A stretch of DNA of 64,000 bases from an uncultured Isoptericola sp. GTDB taxonomy: Bacteria > Actinomycetota > Actinomycetes > Actinomycetales > Cellulomonadaceae. Position 1 is the stretch's first letter; each line of letters opens with the position of its first letter. Below, one piece after another: positions 17,680 through 29,292 of this stretch. A model generated the notes under the pieces. That model was not told the DNA's origin and did not search any database. It saw only the letters and a program-made list of their open reading frames with translations. Where the stretch lies: the NCBI GenBank assembly GCA_947497265.1, contig CANMFP010000010.1, positions 1 through 64,000 of the forward strand, written 5' to 3'. The translations under genes and the position numbers were made by a program.

Positions 17680-19139
17680 GCGCTCCTACCCAGGACGCCG
17701 CCACCAAGGCGGCAGAGGCACAGACCGAGAGGCCCTCCGACGACGAGATCATCGCGTCGATCGGCTCCTACGAGTACGGCTGGCACGACACCGACGAGGC
17801 CGGCTCCGTCGCCGAGCGTGGCCTGAACGAGGCCGTCGTGCGCAATATCTCCGCGCTGAAGGACGAGCCGGAGTGGATGCTCAAGGCCCGGCTCAAGGCG
17901 CTGCGCCTCTTCGGCAAGAAGCCCATGCCGAGCTGGGGCGCGGACCTCACCGGCATCGACTTCGACCGCATCAAGTACTTCGTGCGGTCCACGGAGAAGC
18001 AGGCCACCAGCTGGGAGGAGCTGCCGGAGGACATCAAGGCCACCTACGACAAGCTCGGCATCCCCGAGGCGGAGAAGCAGCGCCTCGTCGCCGGCGTCGC
18101 CGCGCAGTACGAGTCCGAGGTCGTCTACCACCAGATCCGCGAGGACCTGGAGGAGCAGGGCGTCATCTTCGTCGACACCGACACGGGCCTGCGCGACTAC
18201 CCGGAGCTGTTCCAGGAGTACTTCGGCACGGTCATCCCCGCCGGTGACAACAAGTTCTCGGCGCTCAACTCGGCCGTCTGGTCGGGCGGGTCGTTCGTCT
18301 ACGTCCCGCCGGGCGTCCACGTCGAGATCCCGCTGCAGGCCTACTTCCGGATCAACACCGAGAACATGGGCCAGTTCGAGCGGACGCTGATCATCGCCGA
18401 CGAGGGCTCCTACGTGCACTACGTCGAGGGCTGCACCGCGCCGATCTACTCCTCCGACTCGCTGCACAGCGCCGTGGTGGAGATCGTCGTCAAGAAGAAC
18501 GCCCGCGTGCGGTACACGACCATCCAGAACTGGTCGAACAACGTGTACAACCTGGTGACCAAGCGTGCCACGGCCGAGGCCGGTGCCCAGATGGAGTGGG
18601 TCGACGGCAACATCGGCTCCAAGGTCACCATGAAGTACCCGGCGATCTACCTCCTGGGCGAGCACGCCCGCGGCGAGACGCTGTCCATCGCCTTCGCCGG
18701 CGAGGGCCAGCACCAGGACGCCGGCGCCAAGATGGTGCACGCGGCGCCCCGGACGTCGTCGTCGATCGTGTCGAAGTCCGTCGCGCGCGGCGGTGGGCGC
18801 ACGTCCTACCGCGGGCTGGTGCAGGTGCTGGAGGGTGCCGAGGCGTCGGCCTCCAACGTGCTCTGCGACGCGCTGCTCGTCGACCAGATCTCCCGGTCCG
18901 ACACCTATCCGTACGTCGACGTCCGCGAGGACGACGTGTCCATGGGGCACGAGGCGACGGTCTCCAAGGTGAGCGCCGACCAGCTGTTCTACCTCATGTC
19001 CCGAGGCATGGACGAGACCGAGGCCATGGCCATGATCGTGCGCGGGTTCGTCGAGCCCATCGCGCGCGAGCTGCCCATGGAGTACGCGCTCGAGCTCAAC
19101 CGCCTCATCGAGCTGCAGATGGAAGGGTCCGTCGGCTGA
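17676..19139 (+). CDS. sufB: Fe-S cluster scaffold SufB
   Basis: 487 aa. SufB-type beta-helix core with YEYGWHD near the N terminus, VEGCTAPIY near residue 250, the [15 protein letters not shown] segment near 365 and SNVLCDALL near 390 with a conserved Cys used in cluster assembly. It forms the SufB-SufC-SufD scaffold. ATG 17676 is chosen because it follows AAGGA and overlaps the sufR stop (ATGA). No intein is present, unlike M. tuberculosis SufB. Confidence 0.95.
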   Translation: MSAPTQDAATKAAEAQTERPSDDEIIASIGSYEYGWHDTDEAGSVAERGLNEAVVRNISALKDEPEWMLKARLKALRLFGKKPMPSWGADLTGIDFDRIKYFVRSTEKQATSWEELPEDIKATYDKLGIPEAEKQRLVAGVAAQYESEVVYHQIREDLEEQGVIFVDTDTGLRDYPELFQEYFGTVIPAGDNKFSALNSAVWSGGSFVYVPPGVHVEIPLQAYFRINTENMGQFERTLIIADEGSYVHYVEGCTAPIYSSDSLHSAVVEIVVKKNARVRYTTIQNWSNNVYNLVTKRATAEAGAQMEWVDGNIGSKVTMKYPAIYLLGEHARGETLSIAFAGEGQHQDAGAKMVHAAPRTSSSIVSKSVARGGGRTSYRGLVQVLEGAEASASNVLCDALLVDQISRSDTYPYVDVREDDVSMGHEATVSKVSADQLFYLMSRGMDETEAMAMIVRGFVEPIARELPMEYALELNRLIELQMEGSVG

Positions 19140-19140
19140 T

Positions 19141-20358
19141 ATGACTGCCACCACCGATCGCACCACCGATCACTCGCGCGCCGCGGCCGACGGCGCCCAC
19201 TCCCACGGAGTGGTTCCCGCCGGCAGCCGCGCCGAGCGGGTGACCTCCTTCGACCTCGCGGACATCCCCGTGCCCTCGGGGCGCGAGGAGGAGTGGCGCT
19301 TCTCGCCGGTCTCCCGGCTCCAGCCGCTCTTCGCGGACACCCTCGGAGCCGACGGCGTCACGGTCGCCGTCGAGGCCGCCCCCGAGGTCAAGGTCGAGAC
19401 GGTCGCCCGTGACGACGCGCGCCTCGGCAAGGCCGGCAAGCCCGGTGACCGCACCGCGGTCAGCGCCTGGAACGCCGTCGCCGAGGCCACCGTCGTGACG
19501 GTGCCCGCCGAGGCGGTCGCCTCCGACGTCACGTCGGTCCGGATCGACGGCGTCTCGAAGGACGCGACGGCGCAGCACCTGCTGGTGCACGCCGAGCGGC
19601 ACTCCGAGGCGGTCGTGGTCATCGACCACCGTGGTGACGCGCTGCTGAACCAGACCGTCGAGGTCGTCGTCGACGAGGGTGCGCACCTCACCCTCGTCTC
19701 CGTGCAGGACTGGGCCGACGGTGCCGTGCACGCGGCGGCGCACCGGTCCACGATCGGCCGCGACGCACGGCTCAAGCACGTCGTGGTGACCTTCGGCGGC
19801 GACGTCGTGCGGATCACCCCCGACGCGACGTTCACCGCCGAGGGCGGCGAGGTCGAGATGGTCGGGCTGTACTTCGCGGACGCGGACCAGCACCAGGAGC
19901 ACCGCCTGTTCGTCGACCACGCCGTGCCCAGCTGCAAGTCGCGCGTGACCTACAAGGGGGCGCTGCAGGGCTCGGGCGCGCACACGGTGTGGGTGGGCGA
20001 CGTGCTCATCCAGGCCGAGGCCGAGAACACGGACACCTACGAGCTCAACCGCAACCTCGTCCTGACCGACGGGGCCCGGGCGGACTCGGTGCCGAACCTC
20101 GAGATCGAGACCGGCGAGATCGCGGGAGCCGGCCACGCGTCGGCGACCGGCCGGTTCGACGACGAGCAGCTCTTCTACCTGATGGCTCGCGGCATCCCGG
20201 AGGTCGACGCACGCCGGCTCGTGGTGCGCGGCTTCTTCGCGGAGCTCATCGACGAGATCGGTGTGGAGTCCGTCGAGGAGCGTCTGCTCGCCTCGATCGA
20301 GGCCGAGCTCGAGAAGTCCATGAGCGTGATCACCGGCGTGCCCGCCGCGGCGGAGTGA
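19141..20358 (+). CDS. sufD: Fe-S cluster assembly protein SufD
   Basis: 405 aa. SufB paralogue with the same beta-helix core and the C-terminal GRFDDEQLFYLMARGIPE-like helix region that interacts with SufC. The N-terminal VPSGREEEWRFSP motif is characteristic. It starts one base after sufB. Confidence 0.93.
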   Translation: MTATTDRTTDHSRAAADGAHSHGVVPAGSRAERVTSFDLADIPVPSGREEEWRFSPVSRLQPLFADTLGADGVTVAVEAAPEVKVETVARDDARLGKAGKPGDRTAVSAWNAVAEATVVTVPAEAVASDVTSVRIDGVSKDATAQHLLVHAERHSEAVVVIDHRGDALLNQTVEVVVDEGAHLTLVSVQDWADGAVHAAAHRSTIGRDARLKHVVVTFGGDVVRITPDATFTAEGGEVEMVGLYFADADQHQEHRLFVDHAVPSCKSRVTYKGALQGSGAHTVWVGDVLIQAEAENTDTYELNRNLVLTDGARADSVPNLEIETGEIAGAGHASATGRFDDEQLFYLMARGIPEVDARRLVVRGFFAELIDEIGVESVEERLLASIEAELEKSMSVITGVPAAAE

Positions 20359-20362
20359 CGTC

Positions 20363-20710
20363 GTGACCAAGCAGATCGTCGCCACGACGGCTGACCTCGA
20401 GCCCGAGGAGGCCAAGCTCGTCGAGCTGGACGACGCAAACGGGGCCACCGTCCCCGTCGCGCTCGTCCGGGACGCCGACGGCGACTTCCACGCGATCAGC
20501 GACATCTGCTCGCACGGAGCGGTGTCGCTGTCGGACGGCGAGGTCGAGGGCTGCCGGGTCGAGTGCTGGTTGCACGGCTCGCAGTTCGACCTGCGCACCG
20601 GCAAGCCGCTGCAGCTGCCCGCGACCCGGCCGGTGCCCGTCTATCCGGTCACCGTGGAAGGCGACCAGGTCCTCGTCGACATCGACGCCCCGATCGCCGT
20701 CGCGTCCTGA
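20363..20710 (+). CDS. Rieske [2Fe-2S] ferredoxin of the suf operon
   Basis: 115 aa. Rieske ligands are C-S-H-G near residue 50 and C-W-L-H-G near residue 69. The fold is that of NirD/dioxygenase-ferredoxin proteins (non-heme iron oxygenase ferredoxin subunit). No oxygenase gene is near; instead it sits 4 bases after sufD and before sufC. This placement is common in actinobacterial suf operons, so it probably supplies electrons for cluster assembly or serves as a client (inference). GTG start. Confidence 0.88.
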   Translation: MTKQIVATTADLEPEEAKLVELDDANGATVPVALVRDADGDFHAISDICSHGAVSLSDGEVEGCRVECWLHGSQFDLRTGKPLQLPATRPVPVYPVTVEGDQVLVDIDAPIAVAS

Positions 20711-20759
20711 CCCCCACTTCTCTCGTCCCGAGACTTTCGAATCATTTGGAGAACCACTG

Positions 20760-22852
<2,093 letters not shown>

Positions 22853-22865
22853 GCAGGGAGGACGC

Positions 22866-23372
22866 ATGAGCGGTTCGTTGGAGCAGATGTACCAGCAGGT
22901 CATCCTGGACCACGCGAAGCACCCGCACGGCCGTGGGCTGGCCGAGCCTGCCGACGGCCACCTGCGGGGCGAGTCGCACCAGGTGAACCCGACGTGCGGC
23001 GACGAGGTCACCCTCCGCGTGGACGTCGTGGCGGACGGTGCCGGTGGCGCGGTGGTCTCGGGCGTGTCGTGGGAGGGCCAGGGGTGCTCGATCTCCCAGG
23101 CGTCGGTCTCCGTCATGACCGAGCTCGTGACGGGCCGCGGGCTGGCTGACGTCCGCGAGCTCGACGCGACCTTCCACGCGCTCATGGCCTCGCGCGGCAA
23201 AGGGCTGGACGACGAGGCGGCGCTCGAGTCGCTCGGCGACGGCGAGGCGTTCACCGGCGTCTCGCAGTACCCCGCCCGCATCAAGTGCGCGCTGCTCGGC
23301 TGGGCAGCGCTGAAGGACTCGCTGGCGCGCAGCGGCGCGCTGGCCGACCCGACCGGAGGAACCGATGACTGA
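22866..23372 (+). CDS. sufU: sulfur-transfer protein SufU
   Basis: 168 aa. Zn/sulfur ligands are the three cysteines in NPTCGDE (about residue 43), GQGCSIS (about 76) and RIKCALLGW (about 140) with the adjacent Asp. The insertion between Cys 2 and Cys 3 is typical of SufU rather than IscU. ATG 22866 follows AGGGAGG. It overlaps sufT by 8 bases. Confidence 0.94.
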   Translation: MSGSLEQMYQQVILDHAKHPHGRGLAEPADGHLRGESHQVNPTCGDEVTLRVDVVADGAGGAVVSGVSWEGQGCSISQASVSVMTELVTGRGLADVRELDATFHALMASRGKGLDDEAALESLGDGEAFTGVSQYPARIKCALLGWAALKDSLARSGALADPTGGTDD

Positions 23373-23724
23373 GAACACGACCGAGACGGCCGCGCCCGCT
23401 GGTCCGACGCCGGGCGCGACGACCGCAGCCGACGTCGAGGAGGCCATGCGCGACGTCATCGACCCCGAGCTCGGGATCAACGTCGTCGACCTCGGCCTCG
23501 TCTACGGCGTCGAGGTGGACCAGAACAACCACGCCACGATCGACATGACCCTGACCTCGGCGGCGTGCCCGCTGACCGACGTCCTCGAGGACCAGTCGGC
23601 GCAGGCTCTCGAAGGGCTCGTGACCGGGCACCGGATCAACTGGGTCTGGATGCCGCCGTGGGGTCCGGAGAAGATCACGGAGGACGGCCGCGAGCAGCTC
23701 CGCATGCTCGGCTTCAACGTCTGA
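23365..23724 (+). CDS. sufT: SufT-like DUF59 Fe-S maturation factor
   Basis: 119 aa MIP18/DUF59 protein. It shows VIDPELGINVVDLGLVYG-like sequence near residue 35, SAACPLTD with the conserved Cys near residue 72 and WMPPWGPEKI near residue 92. It helps mature Fe-S proteins. Last gene of the operon (Rv1466 counterpart), followed by a strong hairpin. Confidence 0.92.
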   Translation: MTENTTETAAPAGPTPGATTAADVEEAMRDVIDPELGINVVDLGLVYGVEVDQNNHATIDMTLTSAACPLTDVLEDQSAQALEGLVTGHRINWVWMPPWGPEKITEDGREQLRMLGFNV

Positions 23725-23784
23725 GTCCAGGGCCCGTCCCGGCCGGGTCTTCGACCTGGCGGCGGCCGCACCGCAGGACCCGAC

Positions 23785-23824
23785 GTCCACCGCCACCTGG
23801 AGGCGTCTCCAGGCTGCGGTGGAC
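23785..23824 (+). terminator. suf operon terminator hairpin
   Basis: A perfect 9-bp outer stem (GTCCACCGC with GCGGTGGAC) and a perfect 7-bp inner stem (CCTGGAG with CTCCAGG) flank a 4-nt loop, with a 2 x 2 internal loop. It lies 60 bases after sufT. No U tract. Confidence 0.8.
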
Positions 23825-23914
23825 GCCGGCGCGTGATAACGATGGCAAGTGGAGCCGGGGGACTGGAGCCCCCACGTCGCGTGCGCGACGTCCGTCCGGG
23901 ACGAGAAGGCCTCG

Positions 23915-25378
23915 ATGACCTCCACTGCCGAAGGCGCCGCTACAGCCAACAAGCTCACTCTTCCCGCCCTGACCGCGATGGTGGTCGGCTCGATGGTCGG
24001 AGCCGGGGTGTTCCAGCTGCCCGCTCGGTTCGCGAGCGAGACGGGCGTCTACGGTGCCCTCATCGCCTGGGCCGTCGCAGGGCTGGGCATGCTCACGCTC
24101 GCCTTCGTGTTCCAGTCCCTCGCCGTCCGCAAACCCGCACTCGACAACGGCGTCTACGTGTACGCCCGCGAGGGTTTCGGTGTCTACCCGGGCTTCCTGT
24201 CGGCCGTCGGGTTCTGGGCCTCGGCGTGCGCGGGCAACGCCTTCTACTGGGTGCTCATCATGACCACCCTGTCGCAGCTCTTCCCGGATCTGGGATCCGT
24301 CCTGGGCGACGGCGACACGTGGACGGCGTTCTTCATCTCTGCCGCGGCCGTCTGGGGCTTCTACTTCCTCATCCGCCGGGGCGTCAGGGAAGCAGCCGCG
24401 ATCAACGCGGTCGTCACGGTCGCCAAGCTCGTGCCGCTGGCGCTCTTCCTGGTCCTGGTCGTCTTCTTCTTCGACTGGGACGTCTTCGTCGGCAACCTCA
24501 CCGGTGGCTACGACGTGCCCGGCGGCGAGTCGTTGTTCGTGCAGGTGCAGGGCACCATGCTCATCACCGTCTTCGTGTTCCTGGGCATCGAGGGTGCGAG
24601 CGTCTATTCCCGGTACGCCAAGGAGCGACGCGACGTCGGGCGGGCCACGGTGCTCGGGTTCCTGTCGGTGCTCGCCCTGTTCGCGAGCATCTCCATCCTG
24701 TCCTACGGCGTCCTGCCCAAGAATGACATCGCGGCTCTCCCGCAGCCGTCGGTCGGCGGCGTGCTGGAGGACGCCGTCGGCCCGTGGGGCGGGGTGCTCA
24801 TCCGGGTCGGCCTCATCGTCTCGGTGCTCGGTGCGTACCTCGCCTGGCAGCTGCTGGCCGCCGACGTCGTCTACGCGGCGGCCAAGGACAAGGACCTGCC
24901 GCGCTACTTCTCCCGGTTGAACGCACGCGAGGTGCCGCAGAACGCGGTGCTGTGGACCTCGATCTTCGTCACGCTCATCCTGTTCGCCGTGCAGTTCGTC
25001 AGCGACGCGCTCGACTTCACGCTCGACCTGACGGCGGCGCTCGCCCTCGCCCCGTTCGCCCTGGCCAGCGCCTACGCGGTCAAGATCGCGCTGCGCCGCG
25101 ACGGGTACGGCAACGTCTCGGAGGGTCTCCGCACCCGCGAGCTGGTGGTGGCGATCATCTCCACGGTCTACACACTGTTCCTCATCTGGGCCGCCGGGTA
25201 CGTGTTCGTGTTCCTCGCGTGCCTCCTGCTCGCACCCGCCACGGCGCTGTACTACGTCGCGCGTCGCGAGCAACGTGCGAGCATCTTCACCACCTCGGGC
25301 CTGGTGACGTTCGTCGTCGTCGCGGCCTTCGCCGTCGTCGGCGCCGTGCTCCTCGCCACGGGTTCCGTGCAGATCTGA
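23915..25378 (+). CDS. basic amino acid/polyamine antiporter (APC family)
   Basis: 487 aa with about 12-13 membrane helices. The first helix carries MVVGSMVGAGVFQLPARFA, the unwound substrate-binding GxGxF-type motif of APC transporters of the ArcD/YcaM subgroup (arginine-ornithine-type exchange). The exact substrate is not readable. No arc pathway genes lie beside it, so it is a stand-alone transporter. GAGAAGG lies about 6 bases before the ATG. Confidence 0.85.
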   Translation: MTSTAEGAATANKLTLPALTAMVVGSMVGAGVFQLPARFASETGVYGALIAWAVAGLGMLTLAFVFQSLAVRKPALDNGVYVYAREGFGVYPGFLSAVGFWASACAGNAFYWVLIMTTLSQLFPDLGSVLGDGDTWTAFFISAAAVWGFYFLIRRGVREAAAINAVVTVAKLVPLALFLVLVVFFFDWDVFVGNLTGGYDVPGGESLFVQVQGTMLITVFVFLGIEGASVYSRYAKERRDVGRATVLGFLSVLALFASISILSYGVLPKNDIAALPQPSVGGVLEDAVGPWGGVLIRVGLIVSVLGAYLAWQLLAADVVYAAAKDKDLPRYFSRLNAREVPQNAVLWTSIFVTLILFAVQFVSDALDFTLDLTAALALAPFALASAYAVKIALRRDGYGNVSEGLRTRELVVAIISTVYTLFLIWAAGYVFVFLACLLLAPATALYYVARREQRASIFTTSGLVTFVVVAAFAVVGAVLLATGSVQI

Positions 25379-25431
25379 TCCAGTGCCCGGCCGGGACGCG
25401 ACCACGGCGGACCCCGCCCGCCGGGACGGTG

Positions 25432-26943
25432 TCAGGCGCGCGCGAGCCGGATCATCGTCCAGGACACGGGCGGTAGCTCGGTGCGGACCCGGTCGTCGGC
25501 GGTCGTGGCGGTGGTGTTGGGGCGCGGGACCACGGTGGTGTCGTCGTCGGCGGTCGCGGCCCAGGTGTGGTCGGGGTTGGACAGGGTCAGCGCCTCCAGC
25601 ACGGCGAGGCCGGGAAAGCCCCGCAGGTCGACGTCCAGGACGACGTCGTCCCTCACCGAGCGGTTGGTCGCGAAGAGGACGACCTCGCCGGTGGCGGGGT
25701 CGTGGGTGGCGACGGCGTCGAGCACGGCCACCTCGCCGAAGCGGGCGGTCTCGGTGACGGGTGAGTCGATCGCCAGGCGCAGCACGTCACCGGTGGCGTA
25801 CCGGGAGGTGAGTGCGAAGGGGTGGAAGATCGTCTGCTTCCAGGCTCGTCCGCCCGGTTCGGTCATGATCGGGGCGATGACGTTGACGAGCTGGGCCTGG
25901 GAGGCGGCGTGGACCCGGTCGGTGTGGCGCAGCAGGCTGATGAGCAGGTTGCCGACCACGACGGCGTCGGCCACGTTGTACCGGTCCTCGAGCAGCACCG
26001 GAGCCACGGGCCAGTCGTCGCCGGACGGCGGGCGGGACTCGGCCCGCTGCTGGTACCACACGTTCCACTCGTCGAAGGAGATGTTGATGCGCTTCGAGTG
26101 CTTGCCCGCCGCGCGCACGGCGTCCGCGGTGGCGGCCACGGCGTCGATGAAGTGGTCCATGTCGACCGCGGAGGCCAGGAACGAGGCGAGGTCGCCGTCG
26201 GACTCGTAGTAGTAGGCGTGCGCCGAGACGTGGTCGACGTGCTCGTAGGCCTCGGTCAGGACCGTGTGCTCCCACGCGCCGAACGTGGGCATGGCCGAGT
26301 TCGACGACCCGCACACCACCAGCTCCAGGCCCGGGTCGATCATCCGCATCGCCCGGGCGGTCTCCGCGGCCAGGCGACCGTACTCGTGCGCGGTCTTGTG
26401 CCCGATCTGCCACGGCCCGTCCATCTCGTTGCCCAGGCACCACATCGTGACCCGGTACGGGTCCTCGGCACCGTTCGCGCGGCGCCGCTCGGACCACTCC
26501 GTGCCACCGGGCACGTTGCAGTACTCCAGCAGCTCCAGCGCCTCCGCGATACCCCGCGTGCCGAGGTTGACCGCCATCATCGGCTCCACCCCGGCCCTGG
26601 CCGCCCACCGCATGAACTCGTCCACCCCGACCAGGTTCGGCTCCGTGGAGTGCCACGCCAGGTCCAGGCGACGCGGCCGTTCCTTCACCGGACCGATCCC
26701 GTCCTGCCACCGGTACCCGGACAGGAAGTTGCCACCCGGGTAGCGCACGGTGGAGATCCCGAGCTCCCGGATCAGCTCCAACACGTCACCACGAAACCCG
26801 TCCGCGTCGGCGCTCGGGTGCTCCGGATCGTGGATCCCGGTGTACACCGACCGACCCAGATGCTCGACGAACGAACCGAACGTGCGACGACGCACAGGCC
26901 CGACGACGAAGGCCGGATCGACGGTGACAGAAGTGGGCAGCAT
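25432..26943 (-). CDS. abfA: alpha-L-arabinofuranosidase, GH51
   Basis: 503 aa. GH51 (beta/alpha)8 domain and a C-terminal beta-sandwich. The acid/base is Glu 173 in CLGNEMDGPW and the nucleophile Glu 292 in SFDEWNVWY; the N-terminal YPGGNFLSGYRW segment lines the substrate site. No signal peptide, so it acts in the cytoplasm on imported arabino-oligosaccharides. It is the last gene of the divergent sugar operon, 52 bases after the binding protein, with GGAGGAAG before the ATG. Confidence 0.94.
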   Translation of the reverse strand: MLPTSVTVDPAFVVGPVRRRTFGSFVEHLGRSVYTGIHDPEHPSADADGFRGDVLELIRELGISTVRYPGGNFLSGYRWQDGIGPVKERPRRLDLAWHSTEPNLVGVDEFMRWAARAGVEPMMAVNLGTRGIAEALELLEYCNVPGGTEWSERRRANGAEDPYRVTMWCLGNEMDGPWQIGHKTAHEYGRLAAETARAMRMIDPGLELVVCGSSNSAMPTFGAWEHTVLTEAYEHVDHVSAHAYYYESDGDLASFLASAVDMDHFIDAVAATADAVRAAGKHSKRINISFDEWNVWYQQRAESRPPSGDDWPVAPVLLEDRYNVADAVVVGNLLISLLRHTDRVHAASQAQLVNVIAPIMTEPGGRAWKQTIFHPFALTSRYATGDVLRLAIDSPVTETARFGEVAVLDAVATHDPATGEVVLFATNRSVRDDVVLDVDLRGFPGLAVLEALTLSNPDHTWAATADDDTTVVPRPNTTATTADDRVRTELPPVSWTMIRLARA

Positions 26944-26995
26944 GAGGCTTCCTCCGGGAACGGGGCGGGGAACGCTGGTGACGCAGGTCGGGGAA

Positions 26996-28330
26996 CTACT
27001 GACCGAGCTCGTTCTGCAGGTCGGACTGCGTCTGGTCGAGAGCGTCCTGCGCGGGCACGCCGTTCTCGAAGATCTCGTTGAGGGTGACGGTGCGGAACGT
27101 GTTGTCGACGCTCGGCCAGTTCGGATCGGTGAAGGAGTCGAGGTGCCCGATCCCGCCCTTGACCTCGTTCAGGACGTCGAACAGGTTGGTCTGGAAGTAC
27201 TGGTTGAACTTGTTGTCAGGGTTCATGGTCACGGCCTCGTCCTCCCAGACGGCCATGTTCACCGGGTCGAAGCCGAGCACTTCCCAGACCGCGACGTTGG
27301 CCTCCGGCGACAGCTTGGCGAACGCGAGCCAGTCGGATGCGAGGTCTCGGTTCGGGGAGGCGACGGGTACCGAGGCGCCCGTGCCACCGCCACCGATGGT
27401 CTGCGCGGCACCGCCCTCGATGACGGGCGCCGGCGCGATGGCGACGTTGCCCTCGAGGTCGGGCATGTAGTCCACGAACCGGGAGGTGTACCACGCCGGG
27501 TACACGATCGCCGCGTAGTCGCCGTTGTTGATGGCGCCGAAGGCTTCCTCGGAGTCGGGGCTGCCACCGGGGATCGTCGAGATCGCGCCGGCGTCCTGCA
27601 TCTCCTGCTCCATGGAGAGCGCCTCGACGACCTCAGGACTGTTCACCTGCAGGTTCCCCTCGGCGTCGAAGAACTCCCCGCCCAGCTGGGCCGTGATGAG
27701 CGGCTCGACGAAGTTGACGCCGGTGCTGGCGACGCCGAACGCCTTGTCGGTGGCGGCGTTGTACTCGGCACCGGCCTCACGGAAGTCGTCCCACGTCTCG
27801 ATCGTGGTGTAGTCGATGCCGGCGCCCTCGAGCAGCTCCGTGTTGTAGAAAGCGACGAAAGCGCCCACGTGCGTCGGGAAGCCGTACACCTTCCCGTCCT
27901 TGCTGTACAGGTCGAGACGTGCCTGGACGACGTCGTCCGCGTACGGCGCCGCGGCTTCGGTCAGGTCTACCAGCGGGGGAGTCGACCCCTTGACGAAGCT
28001 GGCGAACTTGTTGACCTCGATGTCGACGACGTCGGGAAGACCCTCGCCCGAGTTGACGGCGAGCTGGAGCTTGTTGTGCATGTCCTCGTAGGGGTACACG
28101 GTGACGTCCAGCCTGATCTCCTGCTCAGGGTTCGCGTCGTTCCACTGGTCGGCCATCTCCTCGTAGTACGCGGCGTGCACGTCCGCGAACGTCCACATGC
28201 TCAGGTTCGTGGAACCGTCAGAGTTCTGGGTCGGTGCGGCCTCACCGCTGCCGCCGCCGCTGCAGGCGGCGAGCGAGGCGACGGCGAGCCCTGCGACGAG
28301 CGCGGACATCTTCGTTCGCTGTGTGGTCAT
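26996..28330 (-). CDS. sugar ABC transporter substrate-binding lipoprotein
   Basis: 444 aa. A signal peptide ends in a lipobox (LAAC, Cys about residue 23) followed by a Ser/Gly linker. The rest is an extracellular solute-binding protein of family 1 (LSMWTFADVHAAY start of the mature fold). Linked to two sugar permeases and a GH51 enzyme, so arabinose-containing oligosaccharides are the likely ligand (AraN-like; inference). ATG 28330 is chosen because the signal peptide begins there and GGAGAAAG precedes it. Confidence 0.92.
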   Translation of the reverse strand: MTTQRTKMSALVAGLAVASLAACSGGGSGEAAPTQNSDGSTNLSMWTFADVHAAYYEEMADQWNDANPEQEIRLDVTVYPYEDMHNKLQLAVNSGEGLPDVVDIEVNKFASFVKGSTPPLVDLTEAAAPYADDVVQARLDLYSKDGKVYGFPTHVGAFVAFYNTELLEGAGIDYTTIETWDDFREAGAEYNAATDKAFGVASTGVNFVEPLITAQLGGEFFDAEGNLQVNSPEVVEALSMEQEMQDAGAISTIPGGSPDSEEAFGAINNGDYAAIVYPAWYTSRFVDYMPDLEGNVAIAPAPVIEGGAAQTIGGGGTGASVPVASPNRDLASDWLAFAKLSPEANVAVWEVLGFDPVNMAVWEDEAVTMNPDNKFNQYFQTNLFDVLNEVKGGIGHLDSFTDPNWPSVDNTFRTVTLNEIFENGVPAQDALDQTQSDLQNELGQ

Positions 28331-28359
28331 GAACTTTCTCCGTTCGGTCGGGCGGGAGG

Positions 28360-29292
28360 TCAACCCTTGACGGCCCCCGCGGTGATTCCTTCGATGAAGA
28401 ATCGCTGGAATGCCAGGAAGAGGATGAGGATCGGGATGAGCGAGAAGAAGGCTCCGATGATGAGGAGCTCGTAGTTGTTGCCGTAGGGAGTCAGCAGGGT
28501 GTTGAGACCGATCGGCAACGTGAACTTCTCCGGGGTCCGCAGCACGAGGAGCGGCCACAGGAAGTTGTTCCAGCAGAGCATCCCGTTGAGGATCGCCATC
28601 GCTGCCATGGCCGGCTTGCTGATGGGGAGCACGAGGCGGAAGAAGATGCCGAACTCGGTCACGCCGTCCACGCGACCCGCCTCGAGGATCTCCTTCGGTA
28701 TGCCGAGGAAGTACTGCCGGAAGAAGAAGATCGTCACGGCGGCCGCGAGGAAGGGCAGCACGATGATGAGGTAGGTGTCAGCCAGGCCCATGTCGTTCAC
28801 CTGGACGTACAGGGGCAGCATGAGCATCTCGAACGGCACGGTGATGAGCAGGAGCACCATGATGAACGACAGCGTCTTGCCCTTGAAGTGGTACATCGCG
28901 AACCCGTAGGCGACGAAGGAGCTCACCAGGAGCGTGCCCGCGACCTGGGCCACCGTCAGCAGGAGCGTGTTGGCGAACCAGCGGAAGTACGGTCCCGAGT
29001 CGGTGAACAGCAGGACGTAGTTGTCCAGGCTGAGCGTGCTGACGTCGACGTCGAACGTCATGCCTCGGCGGATGACGTCGTTGCCGTCCTGGAAGGTGCC
29101 GATGAAGATCGCGACGAGCGGCACGAGGGCGATCGCGGCGATCAGGAGGAGGAACCCGGACTGGATCCACGTCGCGGCCCGCGGCGAGAGGCGTCGTGGG
29201 CCGGCGGTCGTCCGGTCCGGCGGGGTCGAGCCGGTGCCGGACTCCTGGGGTGCGGATCCCCCGCGGACCGTGGTGGGTGGTTGGGCAGCCAT
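28360..29292 (-). CDS. carbohydrate ABC transporter permease (MalG/AraQ type)
   Basis: 310 aa, six membrane helices. The cytoplasmic EAA loop reads EAGRVDGVTEFGIFFRLVLPISKPA near residue 210. A 30-residue Pro/Thr-rich cytoplasmic N terminus is unusual but not rare. The ATG overlaps the stop of the upstream permease. No ATPase gene is in the operon, so a shared MsmX/UgpC-type ATPase from elsewhere is needed. Confidence 0.92.
   Translation of the reverse strand: MAAQPPTTVRGGSAPQESGTGSTPPDRTTAGPRRLSPRAATWIQSGFLLLIAAIALVPLVAIFIGTFQDGNDVIRRGMTFDVDVSTLSLDNYVLLFTDSGPYFRWFANTLLLTVAQVAGTLLVSSFVAYGFAMYHFKGKTLSFIMVLLLITVPFEMLMLPLYVQVNDMGLADTYLIIVLPFLAAAVTIFFFRQYFLGIPKEILEAGRVDGVTEFGIFFRLVLPISKPAMAAMAILNGMLCWNNFLWPLLVLRTPEKFTLPIGLNTLLTPYGNNYELLIIGAFFSLIPILILFLAFQRFFIEGITAGAVKG

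Noticed and set aside
17676-19139. Intein in SufB
   Set aside because: M. tuberculosis SufB has one, but here the frame is collinear with SufB at normal length (487 aa).
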